The notes under the pieces are model-generated. The model was not told the DNA's origin and did no database searches. It saw only the letters and a list, made by a program, of their open reading frames with translations. A DNA stretch of 64,000 nt from the NCBI RefSeq assembly GCF_000612545.2, contig NZ_CP097800.1, forward strand, positions 1,116,001 through 1,180,000. Reading direction: 5' to 3'. This document shows positions 34,474 through 43,077 of this stretch, piece after piece (the first letter of the stretch is position 1; each line of letters opens with the position of its first letter). Position numbers and translations under genes: made by a program. This stretch comes from Streptomyces sp. PCS3-D2 (GTDB lineage: Bacteria; Actinomycetota; Actinomycetes; Streptomycetales; Streptomycetaceae).

Positions 34474-34800
34474 GTGGAGCTGACCCTCGTCTCCCTCGTA
34501 CCGCCCGTGACCGTGACCGGGCCCGGTCCCGGTCCCGCGGACGACGGCCGCCTGCTCCGCCTGCTGTGGGGCGCGGCCCGCCCGGCGGAGCGACTGGAGC
34601 ACATCAGCGTGCGGAGCGGTCCGCACGGCGTGGACCTCGGACTCTTCACCGTGGCCACGCCCGGGACGACCGCCGCGGAGGCCGCCCTGGCCGTCTGCCG
34701 CCGCGCGCTGGCGCCCCCCTCCCCCTTCCACGGCTGGCACCTCGCCGCCGGACCCACCGGACTCGCGCGTCCCGGCGCGATACCGCCCACCACCACCTGA
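34474..34800 (+). CDS. Small protein of a regulator/peptide cassette, copy 2
   Basis: This encodes 108 residues from GTG 34474, 9 nt after the peptide gene. There is no signal peptide and no known domain. Its core LLWGAARPAERLEHISV...GVDLGLF matches ILWAHTAPKDGLEHIAG...RVDLLFY of the protein at 22599-22934, without gaps. The stop codon is 11 nt before the MbtH-like start, so it is probably cotranscribed with the NRPS genes. Function unknown; a partner of the peptide/regulator pair is inferred. Confidence 0.6.
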   Translation: MELTLVSLVPPVTVTGPGPGPADDGRLLRLLWGAARPAERLEHISVRSGPHGVDLGLFTVATPGTTAAEAALAVCRRALAPPSPFHGWHLAAGPTGLARPGAIPPTTT

Positions 34801-34811
34801 CAGGAGCACCC

Positions 34812-35024
34812 GTGACCAACCCCTTCGAGGACGACGAAGCCAGCTACTTCGTCCTCGTCAACCAGGAGAACCAGCACTCCCTGTGGCCCGCCTCGATCGA
34901 GGTGCCCGCCGGCTGGACGGCCACCCACGGCCCGGCCGGTCGCCAGGACTGCCTGGACCACATCGAGGTGACCTGGACCGATCTGCGCCCGGCCTCGCTG
35001 GTCGCTGCGCTCGGGGAGGTCTGA
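34812..35024 (+). CDS. MbtH-like protein
   Basis: This encodes 70 residues, the standard MbtH length. The signature is complete: MTNPFEDDEASYFVLVNQENQHSLWP (NxExQHSLWP), then VPAGWTATHGP and CLDHIEVTWTDLRPASL. MbtH-like proteins bind and activate NRPS adenylation domains, so it should serve the A domains of this cluster. GTG 34812 has CAGGAG 5 nt upstream. It opens the biosynthetic part of the operon. Confidence 0.96.
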   Translation: MTNPFEDDEASYFVLVNQENQHSLWPASIEVPAGWTATHGPAGRQDCLDHIEVTWTDLRPASLVAALGEV

Positions 35025-35028
35025 GCCC

Positions 35029-35877
35029 GTGACCGTCCAGCGCACCGCACGTCCCCGGCACTACCTGATGTGCCGCCCGTCCCACTTCACCGTCGACTAC
35101 CGCATCAACCCCTGGATGGACCCGGCCAAGCCGACCGACACCGACCTGGCCGTCCTGCAGTGGGAGCGGCTGTACGCCCTCTACCAGGAGCTCGGGCACA
35201 CGGTCGAGCTGATCGACCCGCTCCCGGGGCTGCCCGACATGGTCTACTCGGCCAACGGTGCCACCGTGCTCGGCGACCGCGTCCTGATGGCCCGCTTCCG
35301 CCACCCCGAGCGCGCCGCCGAAGCCCCCGCGTACCAGGCCTGGTTCGAGGCCAACGGCTACGCCGAGGTGGTCGCCCCGGAGCACGTCAACGAGGGCGAA
35401 GGCGACTACCTGGTCGCCGGGTCCCGGATCCTGGCGGGCACCGGCTTCCGCACCGACCCGGCTTCGCACGCCGAGGCCGAGCGCGTGCTCGGCGCACCGG
35501 TGGTGGGCCTGACCCTGGTCGACCCGCGCTTCTACCATCTGGACACCGCCCTCGCCGTGCTCGACGACGACGAGATCATGTACTTCCCCGGTGCCTTCTC
35601 CGCCGAGTCGCGGGCGGTGCTGCGCGCGCTGTACCCGGACGCTCTGCTGGCCACGGAGGAGGACGCCGAGGCCTTCGGTCTGAACGCGCTCTCCGACGGG
35701 CGCAACGTGCTGCTCGCCGAGGCCGCCCGCGGGCTCGCCGACCGGCTGGCCGAGCGCGGCTTCACGCCGATCGGCGTCGACCTGTCCGAGCTGTTCAAGG
35801 GCGGCGGCAGCGTCAAGTGCTGCACCCTGGAGCTCCGTCACGCCGCGCCGGCGCCGACCGCGGGCGGTGCCGCATGA
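35029..35877 (+). CDS. Dimethylargininase/amidinotransferase-fold hydrolase
   Basis: This encodes 282 residues. It matches the DDAH-like proteins of Streptomyces throughout: MCRPSHFTVDYRINPWMDPAKPTDTDLAVLQWERL, LPDMVYSANGAT, NEGEGDYLVAG, VDPRFYHLDTALAVLDDDE with the catalytic His, and FKGGGSVKCCTLELRH with the catalytic Cys. The family hydrolyses guanidino groups (methylarginine to citrulline, or arginine-like substrates). A primary-metabolism copy is usual next to ornithine aminotransferase, which is absent here. A cluster-located copy suggests it makes a precursor such as citrulline or removes an amidine. The stop overlaps the next start (ATGA). Confidence 0.85.
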   Translation: MTVQRTARPRHYLMCRPSHFTVDYRINPWMDPAKPTDTDLAVLQWERLYALYQELGHTVELIDPLPGLPDMVYSANGATVLGDRVLMARFRHPERAAEAPAYQAWFEANGYAEVVAPEHVNEGEGDYLVAGSRILAGTGFRTDPASHAEAERVLGAPVVGLTLVDPRFYHLDTALAVLDDDEIMYFPGAFSAESRAVLRALYPDALLATEEDAEAFGLNALSDGRNVLLAEAARGLADRLAERGFTPIGVDLSELFKGGGSVKCCTLELRHAAPAPTAGGAA

Positions 35878-36935
35878 GCCTGCACCCCACCGCAGCCGCC
35901 GGGGCCGTCCCCTTCGCCGGCGTCCTCGACTGGCTCATCGAGCCCGGCGCCCCGGCCACCGTCCGCGCCCCCGGGCTGGCCGACGCGGCCGCAGCTCGGG
36001 ACTGGCTCGCCGAGCACCGCACCGAACTGCGCGCCGGACTGGACCGGTTCGGCGCCGTGTACGTGAGCGGGCTGCCGGTCCGCAGCGTGGACGACTTCGC
36101 CGTCGTCCGCGACGAACTGGTCCGCCGGGCCACCCCGTACCGCGAGAAGGCCACGCCCCGCAGCGACTTCGGCTCGGGCGTCTTCTCCTCCACCGACCTG
36201 CCCGCCGCGCAGGCGATCCGTCCGCACAATGAGAACAGCTACACGCTGACCTTCCCCGGCCTGCTGCTCTTCGGCTGCCTGACCGCCCCCGAGGAGGGCG
36301 GCGCGACCCCCGTCACCGACTGCCGCGCGGTGTTGCGCTCGGTCCCCGCCGCGCTGGTCGAGCGGATGCGCTCCGCCGGCTGGGTCCTGACCCGCACCTA
36401 CTCCGAGAACCTCTCGGTCGCCTGGCAATCCGCCTTCGGGGCCGGCGCCCGCGAGGAGGTCGAGGCGTACTGCGCCGAGAACGCCATCGCCTGCGCCTTC
36501 GACGACGCGGGCACGCTGCGCACCAGCCAGGTGCGCCCGGGCATCGTCCGCCACCCGCGGACCGGCGACGAGGTGTGGTTCAACCACATGGCGTTCTGGA
36601 ACCGCTTCTCGCTGGACGAGGAGCTGCGTGAGGTCCTGCTGGACGAGCTCGGCCAAGACGGGCTGCCCTTCGACACGGGTCTGGGCGACGGCGTCCCGCT
36701 GACCGAGGCGGAACTGGCGGCCGTCAACGCCGCCTACGAGGGGGCCACCGTACGCCGTGCCTGGCAGCCGGGGGACCTGCTGATCGTCGACAACGTCCTG
36801 ACCGCGCACGGCCGCGACCCCTTCCGCGGCGACCGGCGGATCGTCGTCGCCATGGGCGACCCGGTTGCGGTGGCGGACTGCGCCCCGACCGTCGCCCCGC
36901 GCGCCGGAACCGTGGCGGAGGTGTCCCGTGGCTGA
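35874..36935 (+). CDS. SyrP-like Fe(II)/2-oxoglutarate oxygenase (TauD fold)
   Basis: This encodes 353 residues. The Fe-binding set is visible: RPHNENSYTLTFPG (HxE), then a distal His in NVLTAHGRDPFRGDRRIVVAMGDP with the 2-oxoglutarate-binding Arg. The HNE(M/N)SY form is that of SyrP-type hydroxylases, which beta-hydroxylate an amino acid held on an NRPS carrier domain; VioC-type free-arginine hydroxylases are a second possibility. It overlaps the A-T didomain gene by 8 nt, so the natural substrate is the amino acid on that carrier (Gln-like by pocket code). Confidence 0.85.
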   Translation: MSLHPTAAAGAVPFAGVLDWLIEPGAPATVRAPGLADAAAARDWLAEHRTELRAGLDRFGAVYVSGLPVRSVDDFAVVRDELVRRATPYREKATPRSDFGSGVFSSTDLPAAQAIRPHNENSYTLTFPGLLLFGCLTAPEEGGATPVTDCRAVLRSVPAALVERMRSAGWVLTRTYSENLSVAWQSAFGAGAREEVEAYCAENAIACAFDDAGTLRTSQVRPGIVRHPRTGDEVWFNHMAFWNRFSLDEELREVLLDELGQDGLPFDTGLGDGVPLTEAELAAVNAAYEGATVRRAWQPGDLLIVDNVLTAHGRDPFRGDRRIVVAMGDPVAVADCAPTVAPRAGTVAEVSRG

Positions 36936-38712
36936 GCCTCTGAACCTGGTGGAGCGGTTCATGGAGACCGTACGGTGCTTCCCCGACCGGGCCGCGGTGC
37001 ACGCCGCGGACGGTTCCCTGACCTTCGAGGAGCTGGCCGGACGCACGGCCCGCCTGGCGGCGGCGCTGCGCGCGCTCGGTGTCCGCCCGGGCGACCGGGT
37101 GGGCGTGAGCCTGCCCCGCGGCACGGGTTGGGCCGCGGTCCCGCTGGCGGTGTGGCGGGCCGGCGCGGCCTACGTCCCGCTGGACCCGGCGTACCCCGGG
37201 GAGCGGCTCGCGCACATTGCGGCCGACGCCGGGCTGCGTGCGGTGGTCGCGAGGGCCGGGGCCGTGTGGGCCGGGGGCCTGCCGGTCCTGGACCCGGAGA
37301 CGGCCGCGGCGGACCCGGCGGACACGGCGGACACGGGCACGGTCGTGCCGGCCGACGCGCTGCCGTCCGGCCGGGCCGGGCACCCGGCCACCGCCGCCTA
37401 CGTCATCCACACCTCGGGCTCCAGCGGCCTGCCCAAGGGCGTGGAGGTCACGCACGGCAGCGTCGCCGCCCTCGTGGCGGGGCTGGAGGAGCGGGGCGTC
37501 TACCCGTCCGGCCACCGCGTGGTCGCCTGGAACGCCAGCCTGTCCTTCGACGCGTCCGTGCAGCAGTGGGTCCGTGTGTGCCGCGGGGACACCCTGGTCG
37601 TCCTGGACGACGAGGACCGCACGGAGCCTGCCCGGCTGGACGCGCTGCTGGACGCGCACGGCGTGACCGACCTCGACTGCACGCCCTCGCACTGGCAGCT
37701 GACCGGCCCGCGGCTGCGGCCCGGGCGTCCGCTGCGGCTGCTGCTGGGCGGCGAGCCGGTGCCGACGCCGATGTGGCGGGCGCTGGCCGAGGACCCGGCC
37801 GTGGAGGGCTGGAACCTGTACGGCCCCACCGAGTGCACCGTCGACGCCACCGCGACCCGGATCACCGGCGACGACCCGCGCCTGGGCGAGCCGCTGCCCG
37901 GGGTCCGCGCCCACGTCCTCGACGAGGGGCTGCGGCCGGCCGCCACCGGCGAGCTGTACCTGTCGGGTCCCGGCGTGGCCGTCGGCTACGTCGGCCGGCC
38001 CGGCCTGACCGCGTCGCGGTTCGTCGCGGACCCCTTCGCCGCCGACGGCAGCCGGATGTACCGCACGGGCGACCTGGTGCGCCGACGGGCCGACGCCGGC
38101 CTGGAGTTCCTGCGCCGCACCGACCGGCAGCTCAAGGTCCGCGGCTTCCGGGTGGAGCCGGGCGAGCTGGAGGACCGGCTGCGCGACCACGCGGCGGTGG
38201 CGGCGGCCGTCGCCGTGGCCCGGACCGGGCCGGACGGCGACGCCCTGCTCGCGGCGTACTGGGTCCCGGCGCCCGGGGCCCGGGCGACCGACGCCGAGCT
38301 GCGCCGGCACTGCGAGGCCGCCCTGCCCGCGTACTTCGTCCCGTCCGTCCTCGTCATGCTCGACGCGCTCCCGCTGACGCCGAACGGCAAGGTGGACACC
38401 GAGGCGCTGCCGCCGCTGCCGACGGCCGCCGCGGCCGCGTCGGAATCCTCCGGGCGCGCCCCCGAGGGCCCGCTGGAGGAGCTGATCGCGGGCGTGTGGG
38501 CCGAGGTCCTCGGCCGGGACGGCGTCGACGCGGACGCGAACTTCTTCGCGCTCGGCGGCCATTCGCTGCTGGCGCTGCGCGTGGTGTCCCGGCTGAAGAA
38601 GAACGCCGGGATCGCGCTGCGGACCACGGACGTCTACCGCTTCCCCGTCCTCGCAGAGCTGGCCCGGCACGCGCGGTCGGTGCACGCCCTCGCCGCCGGG
38701 GAGCCCGCGTGA
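36928..38712 (+). CDS. NRPS A-T didomain, Gln-like pocket
   Basis: This encodes 594 residues from GTG 36928. The adenylation domain (~10-500) has [17 protein letters not shown] (A3), [12 protein letters not shown] (A5), YRTGDLV (A7) and the A10 lysine in LTPNGKVD. Pocket residues read by eye are D-A-Q-D-L-G-L-V-D-K, close to the known Gln code DAQDLGVVDK. The carrier domain follows with [14 protein letters not shown] (Ser ~544). There is no condensation domain, so it either starts a chain or loads a modified amino acid for transfer. Its position between the SyrP-like oxygenase and a thioesterase-like hydrolase, plus the A-less C-T module downstream, favours the second. Confidence 0.92.
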   Translation: MAEPLNLVERFMETVRCFPDRAAVHAADGSLTFEELAGRTARLAAALRALGVRPGDRVGVSLPRGTGWAAVPLAVWRAGAAYVPLDPAYPGERLAHIAADAGLRAVVARAGAVWAGGLPVLDPETAAADPADTADTGTVVPADALPSGRAGHPATAAYVIHTSGSSGLPKGVEVTHGSVAALVAGLEERGVYPSGHRVVAWNASLSFDASVQQWVRVCRGDTLVVLDDEDRTEPARLDALLDAHGVTDLDCTPSHWQLTGPRLRPGRPLRLLLGGEPVPTPMWRALAEDPAVEGWNLYGPTECTVDATATRITGDDPRLGEPLPGVRAHVLDEGLRPAATGELYLSGPGVAVGYVGRPGLTASRFVADPFAADGSRMYRTGDLVRRRADAGLEFLRRTDRQLKVRGFRVEPGELEDRLRDHAAVAAAVAVARTGPDGDALLAAYWVPAPGARATDAELRRHCEAALPAYFVPSVLVMLDALPLTPNGKVDTEALPPLPTAAAAASESSGRAPEGPLEELIAGVWAEVLGRDGVDADANFFALGGHSLLALRVVSRLKKNAGIALRTTDVYRFPVLAELARHARSVHALAAGEPA

Positions 38713-39527
38713 GCGTCCTCGACACCACCGCGGTGCGTCTGAAGGAGGCCGCGGAGGGCGCGCCCACCCTGGTCTGCCTCGGCTTCTGCGGCGGCGGCAC
38801 CGCCACCTTCCACGACTGGATCCCGGCCCTGCCGGACGGCGCCGGCCTGGTGGCCGTCTGCTATCCGGGGCGGGAGGGGCGGTTCGCCGAGGAGTTCGCC
38901 CGGACCTGGGACGAGCTCGCGACGGACGCCGCCGCCGGGGTCGCGGCGGTGGCCGGGCAGGGCCCGTACATCCTGTTCGGGCACAGCATGGGCGGCTGGA
39001 TGGCCTTCGACGTCACCGTACGGCTCGCGGCCGCGGGTGCGCCCGCGCCGCGCGCCCTGGTCGTCTCCGCCTGCAACGCCCCGGACCGCGGCGTCACCGA
39101 CCGGGACCGGTTCCTGGACCGGGGGCAGCACGACGACGAGTTGCTCGGCTGGATGCGCGCCCACGGCCTGCTGCCCGGGCACGTCCTCGACGAGCCCGAG
39201 CTGACCGAGATGGCCGTGGAGCTGATGCGGGCCGACCTGGCCGCCCGGGACACCTTCACCCACACCCCCGGCGCCCGGACCGCTGTCCCGCTCCAGGTGT
39301 TCTCCGGGGACGCGGACCCGGTCATCGGCGAGGACGTGGCGCCACGTTGGGCGGCGCTGACCGACGGACCGTTCCGCCACGACGTCCTGCCCGGCGGCCA
39401 CTTCTACACCCCGGAGGTGTGGCGGGACCTGCCCGCTCGGATCGATTCCCTGACGACCGGGGCCGCTGCGGCCCCCACCCCCGTCCTCCCCACGTCCGCC
39501 GCCCCGCGAGGGACGGCGGCCCCATGA
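38709..39527 (+). CDS. Type II thioesterase / possible carrier-to-carrier aminoacyltransferase
   Basis: This encodes 272 residues with an alpha/beta hydrolase fold: FCGGGTATFHDWIPALP, LFGHSMGGWMAF (nucleophile Ser), FSGDADPV (Asp) and LPGGHFYTPE (His). The general pattern is that of stand-alone thioesterases that clear misloaded carriers. In syringomycin-type systems a related hydrolase (SyrC) moves an aminoacyl group between carriers; SyrC uses Cys, whereas Ser is seen here. GTG 38709 overlaps the A-T stop (GTGA). The C-terminal ~30 residues are Ala/Pro-rich. Confidence 0.88.
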   Translation: MSVLDTTAVRLKEAAEGAPTLVCLGFCGGGTATFHDWIPALPDGAGLVAVCYPGREGRFAEEFARTWDELATDAAAGVAAVAGQGPYILFGHSMGGWMAFDVTVRLAAAGAPAPRALVVSACNAPDRGVTDRDRFLDRGQHDDELLGWMRAHGLLPGHVLDEPELTEMAVELMRADLAARDTFTHTPGARTAVPLQVFSGDADPVIGEDVAPRWAALTDGPFRHDVLPGGHFYTPEVWRDLPARIDSLTTGAAAAPTPVLPTSAAPRGTAAP

Positions 39528-40606
39528 AGAACGGCAGCTCCATGACCTTCTCCCCCGCCTTCGGCATCAGCCACGTCGAGTCCTACGTCGCCGACCTCGC
39601 GTCGGCGGCCGCCGAGATGACCGGCCGCTTCGGCTTCCGCGCGGTCGCCCGCGCCGAGTCCGCCGCCGCGGAGTCCCTGCTCCTGCGCCAGGGCCGGATC
39701 TCCCTCGTCCTGACCCAGGCCCGCTCACCGCACCACCCGGGCGCCGCCTACGTCCTGGCCCACGGCGACGGCGTCGCCGACATCGCGCTGAGCGTGCCCG
39801 ACGTGACCGCCGTCTTCGACGAGGCGGTCTCCCGCGGCGCGGTCCCGCTGGCCGTGCCGCGCCGGCACTCCGACGGCCGCACCCGGGCCGTGCTGGCCGG
39901 CTTCGGCGACGTCGTGCACACCCTCGTCGAGCCGGACCCGGCCGGGCTGCCCCCGGGCTTCACCCCGCTGCCGGACGCCGCCGAAGCGGACCCGGCGGGC
40001 GAACTCCTGGAGGAGTTGGACCACTTCGCGGTCTGCCTGCCCGCCGGGGAACTCACCAGGACCGTGGAGTTCTACACCCGCGTCCTCGGCTTCCGCATGA
40101 TCTTCCAGGAGCTCATCCGGGTCGGCGCGCAGGCCATGGACTCCAAGGTGGTGCAGAGCGCCTCCGGCGAGGTCACGCTGACCCTGATCGAGCCCGACAC
40201 CTCCCGGGAGCCGGGCCAGATCGACCGGTTCCTGGCCGAGCACGGCGGCGCGGGGGTCCAGCACATCGCCTTCGCCTCCCGGGACGTGGTCCGGGCGGTC
40301 GGGGCGCTGCGCGAGCGCGGCGTGACGTTCCTGAGCGTCCCCGACACGTACTACACGATGCTCGCGGACCGGCTCGACCTGACCCGGCACTCCACGCAGG
40401 AGCTCCAGCGCACCAGCGTCCTGGTCGACGAGGACCACGACGGGCAGCTCTTCCAGATCTTCACCCGCTCCACCCATCCGCGCCGCACCCTCTTCCACGA
40501 GGTGATCGAGCGGTTCGGCGCCCGCACCTTCGGCAACGGCAACATCAAGGCCCTGTACGAGGCCGTCGAGGCCGAGCGGCTGGGCGCCACAGAGGTCCTG
40601 CGGTGA
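39524..40606 (+). CDS. hmaS: 4-Hydroxymandelate synthase (HmaS)
   Basis: This encodes 360 residues. It is a two-part vicinal-oxygen-chelate enzyme of the 4-hydroxyphenylpyruvate dioxygenase superfamily. Fe ligands: His in ELLEELDHFAVCLP, His in GGAGVQHIAFAS and Glu in the C-terminal region after DGQLFQIFTRS. It is followed directly by hmo and hpgT, the other Hpg genes, so hydroxymandelate synthase rather than HPPD is the right call. It converts 4-hydroxyphenylpyruvate to 4-hydroxymandelate. ATG 39524 overlaps the thioesterase stop by 4 nt. An in-frame ATG at 39542 is an alternative start. Confidence 0.92.
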   Translation: MKNGSSMTFSPAFGISHVESYVADLASAAAEMTGRFGFRAVARAESAAAESLLLRQGRISLVLTQARSPHHPGAAYVLAHGDGVADIALSVPDVTAVFDEAVSRGAVPLAVPRRHSDGRTRAVLAGFGDVVHTLVEPDPAGLPPGFTPLPDAAEADPAGELLEELDHFAVCLPAGELTRTVEFYTRVLGFRMIFQELIRVGAQAMDSKVVQSASGEVTLTLIEPDTSREPGQIDRFLAEHGGAGVQHIAFASRDVVRAVGALRERGVTFLSVPDTYYTMLADRLDLTRHSTQELQRTSVLVDEDHDGQLFQIFTRSTHPRRTLFHEVIERFGARTFGNGNIKALYEAVEAERLGATEVLR

Positions 40607-41709
40607 GCGCCGGACACGACACCGCTCCGGTCCCGGTCCGGCTGGCGGACTTCGCCGGTCCCGCCCGCCGGGCCCTGCCGCCGGAGGTCTGGGACTTCAT
40701 CGCGGGCGGCAGCGGCGAGGAGCTGACCATGGCCGCCAACCGGGCCGCCCTGGACCGGATCCGCCTCGTCCCCCGCGTCCTGTCGGGTTCCGGGGCCCTC
40801 GACACCTCGGCCGAACTCCCCGGCGGCCGGGCGGCCCTGCCCGTGGCGGTCGCGCCGATGGCCTACCAGCGGCTGCTCCACCCCGAGGGCGAGCTGGCCA
40901 CGGCCCGCGCGGCGGCGGCCGCCGGGGTGCCGTTCACCCTGAGCACGCTGAGCAGCGTGCCGGTGGAGGAGGTCACCGCGCTGGGCGGGACCACCTGGTT
41001 CCAGCTGTACTGCCAGCGGGACCCCGGGCTCACCGCCGAACTGGTGCGGCGCGCCGAGCACGCGGGCTGTGCCGCGGTGATGGTCACGGTCGACGTCCCC
41101 TCGATGGGCCGGCGCCTGCGCGACCTGCGCAACGGCTTCGCCCTGCCGGCGGGCGTGGCGGCCGCACACCTCGACCCGGCCACCACCCGCCGGGCCGGCG
41201 AACGCCGGGCCGGCACGTGCGCGGTGGCGGAGCACACCGCCGAGTCCTTCGCCCGCACCCTGGGCTGGGACGACCTGGCCCGGTTGCGGGAACAGACCGG
41301 ACTGCCCCTGATCGTCAAGGGGATCCTCGATCCGGGTGACGCCGCGACCGCGGCAGCCGCCGGTGCGGACGCCGTCGTCGTCTCCAACCACGGCGGCCGC
41401 CAGCTCGACGGCGCGGTCGCCAGCGCGGACATGCTGTCCGCGGTCCGGGACGCGGTCCCGCCGCCCTGCCGGCTGCTGCTGGACAGCGGGATCCGCAGCG
41501 GTACCGACGTCCTCAAGGCCCTGGCGCTCGGCGCGGACGGGGTGCTGCTGGGCCGGCCCGTCCTGTGGGGTCTGGCTGCGGACGGCGCGGCGGGCGTGTC
41601 CCGGGTGCTGGAGCTGCTGGCTGCCGAACTGCGCTCCGCCATGGAGCTGTCGGGCTGCGGCACCCCCGCCGACGCCCCCTGGCTGACGGCGCTGGGGGCG
41701 GCCCGGTGA
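40603..41709 (+). CDS. hmo: 4-Hydroxymandelate oxidase (FMN-dependent)
   Basis: This encodes 368 residues of the glycolate/lactate oxidase family: PPEVWDFIAGGSGEE, LPVAVAPMAYQRLLHPEGE, TTWFQLYCQRD, LIVKGILDPGDA (catalytic Lys), VVVSNHGGRQLDG (SNHGGRQ active-site motif) and LLDSGIRSGTDVLKALALGADGVLLGRP. It oxidises 4-hydroxymandelate to 4-hydroxybenzoylformate, the second Hpg step. GTG 40603 overlaps the hmaS stop. Confidence 0.93.
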   Translation: MSAGHDTAPVPVRLADFAGPARRALPPEVWDFIAGGSGEELTMAANRAALDRIRLVPRVLSGSGALDTSAELPGGRAALPVAVAPMAYQRLLHPEGELATARAAAAAGVPFTLSTLSSVPVEEVTALGGTTWFQLYCQRDPGLTAELVRRAEHAGCAAVMVTVDVPSMGRRLRDLRNGFALPAGVAAAHLDPATTRRAGERRAGTCAVAEHTAESFARTLGWDDLARLREQTGLPLIVKGILDPGDAATAAAAGADAVVVSNHGGRQLDGAVASADMLSAVRDAVPPPCRLLLDSGIRSGTDVLKALALGADGVLLGRPVLWGLAADGAAGVSRVLELLAAELRSAMELSGCGTPADAPWLTALGAAR

Positions 41710-43016
41710 CCCCCGCTGCCGTGGCCCTGGACCGGGCCGATCTGCACGCGTCCCTCGCGGACCCCGCACTGCTGTCCATGACCTTCCTCAACGAGATCGC
41801 GGGACGGTTCCCCGAGGCGGTCTCCTTCGCCCCCGGGCGGCCGACGGAGGACTTCTTCGACCCGTCCGACCTGCACCGTTACCTCGACACGTACATCCAG
41901 CACCTCACCTCGGACAAGGGCTACGACGCGGCCGGGGTGCGGCGGGAGCTGTTCCAGTACGGCCGCACCAAGGGCGTCGTGCACGAGCTGATCGCCCATC
42001 ACCTCGAACGGGACGAGGGCATCGTCTGCGCCCCGGAGGCCGTCCTGGTCACGGTGGGCGCGCAGGAGGCGCTGTGGCTCGTGCTGCGTGCCCTGAAGGC
42101 CGGCCCGCGGGACGTGGTGCTGGCCCTGGACCCGACGTACGTCGGGCTGACCGGCGCGGCCCGGCTACTGGACCTCCCGGTGCGGTCGGTGCCCGAGGGC
42201 CCCCGCGGGGTGCGTCCGGAGCAGGTACGCGAGCGGATCCGCGAGGTCCGCGCGGCCGGGGAGCGGCCCCGGGCGCTGTACCTGGTACCGGACTTCTCCA
42301 ACCCGAGCGGCCACTCCCTGGGGACACAGTCGCGCCGCGCGCTGCTGGAGGTCGCCGAGCAGGAGGACATACTGCTGCTGGAGGACAACCCGTACGGGTA
42401 CTTCCGGATGACGGTCGGCTCCCGGCCTCCGACGTTGAAGGCCCTCGACACCGGGCAGCGGGTCGTCTACCTGGGCTCGCTGGCCAAGACCTGCTTCCCC
42501 GGCGCCCGGGTGGGCTTCGCCGTCGCGGACCAGCGGGTGACCGGGGCGGGCGGCCCGGCGCTGCTGGCCGACGAGCTGGCCCGGGCCAAGAGCATGCTGA
42601 CCGTCAACACCCCGCCGGTGACGCAGGCGCTGGTCGGCGGCATGCTGCTGGAGCACGGCGGCAGCCTGTTGGAGGCCAACCGCCGCCAGATCGAGGTCTA
42701 CCGGCGCAACCTGCGCGCCCTGCTGGACGGGCTGCACCAGCGGTTCGCCGGGGTGCCCGGGGTGTGGTGGATCGCCCCCGCGGGCGGCTTCTTCGTCGTT
42801 CTCGACGTGCCGTTCGAGGTGACGGACGCCCTGGTCGAGGAGGCCGCCGTCCGGCACGGGGTGCTCTTCACGCCGATGCGCCACTTCAGCGACCACGAGC
42901 GGGCCCGGCGCCAACTGCGGCTTTCGTGCAGCTCCTTGGATCCCGCCGTGATCGAGGACGGGCTCGACCGGCTGGCGGCGCTGGTCGACGAGCAGGGCGC
43001 GGCATCGCGTGACTGA
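41706..43016 (+). CDS. hpgT: Hydroxyphenylglycine aminotransferase (HpgT)
   Basis: This encodes 436 residues, the usual HpgT length. It is a fold-type I PLP aminotransferase of the MocR/2-aminoadipate group without the GntR head: SFAPGRPTEDFFDP, VTVGAQEALWLVLRAL, YLVPDFSNPSGHSL and LLLEDNPYGYFRM, with the PLP lysine in VYLGSLAKTCFPGARVGF. It aminates 4-hydroxybenzoylformate to L-Hpg using Tyr, which feeds 4-hydroxyphenylpyruvate back to hmaS. GTG 41706 overlaps the hmo stop. No prephenate dehydrogenase gene is seen in the cluster. Confidence 0.92.
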   Translation: MTPAAVALDRADLHASLADPALLSMTFLNEIAGRFPEAVSFAPGRPTEDFFDPSDLHRYLDTYIQHLTSDKGYDAAGVRRELFQYGRTKGVVHELIAHHLERDEGIVCAPEAVLVTVGAQEALWLVLRALKAGPRDVVLALDPTYVGLTGAARLLDLPVRSVPEGPRGVRPEQVRERIREVRAAGERPRALYLVPDFSNPSGHSLGTQSRRALLEVAEQEDILLLEDNPYGYFRMTVGSRPPTLKALDTGQRVVYLGSLAKTCFPGARVGFAVADQRVTGAGGPALLADELARAKSMLTVNTPPVTQALVGGMLLEHGGSLLEANRRQIEVYRRNLRALLDGLHQRFAGVPGVWWIAPAGGFFVVLDVPFEVTDALVEEAAVRHGVLFTPMRHFSDHERARRQLRLSCSSLDPAVIEDGLDRLAALVDEQGAASRD

Positions 43017-43077
43017 GCCCCTCGCCCCGCCCGCCCCCCTCCCTGCCCTCCCCGCACCCACCCCAGAAGGGACGTCC

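Noticed and set aside
39524-40606. Primary-metabolism 4-hydroxyphenylpyruvate dioxygenase (tyrosine breakdown)
   Set aside because: The gene is locked between NRPS genes and followed by hmo and hpgT, and an Hpg-specific A domain is present, so hydroxymandelate synthase fits better.
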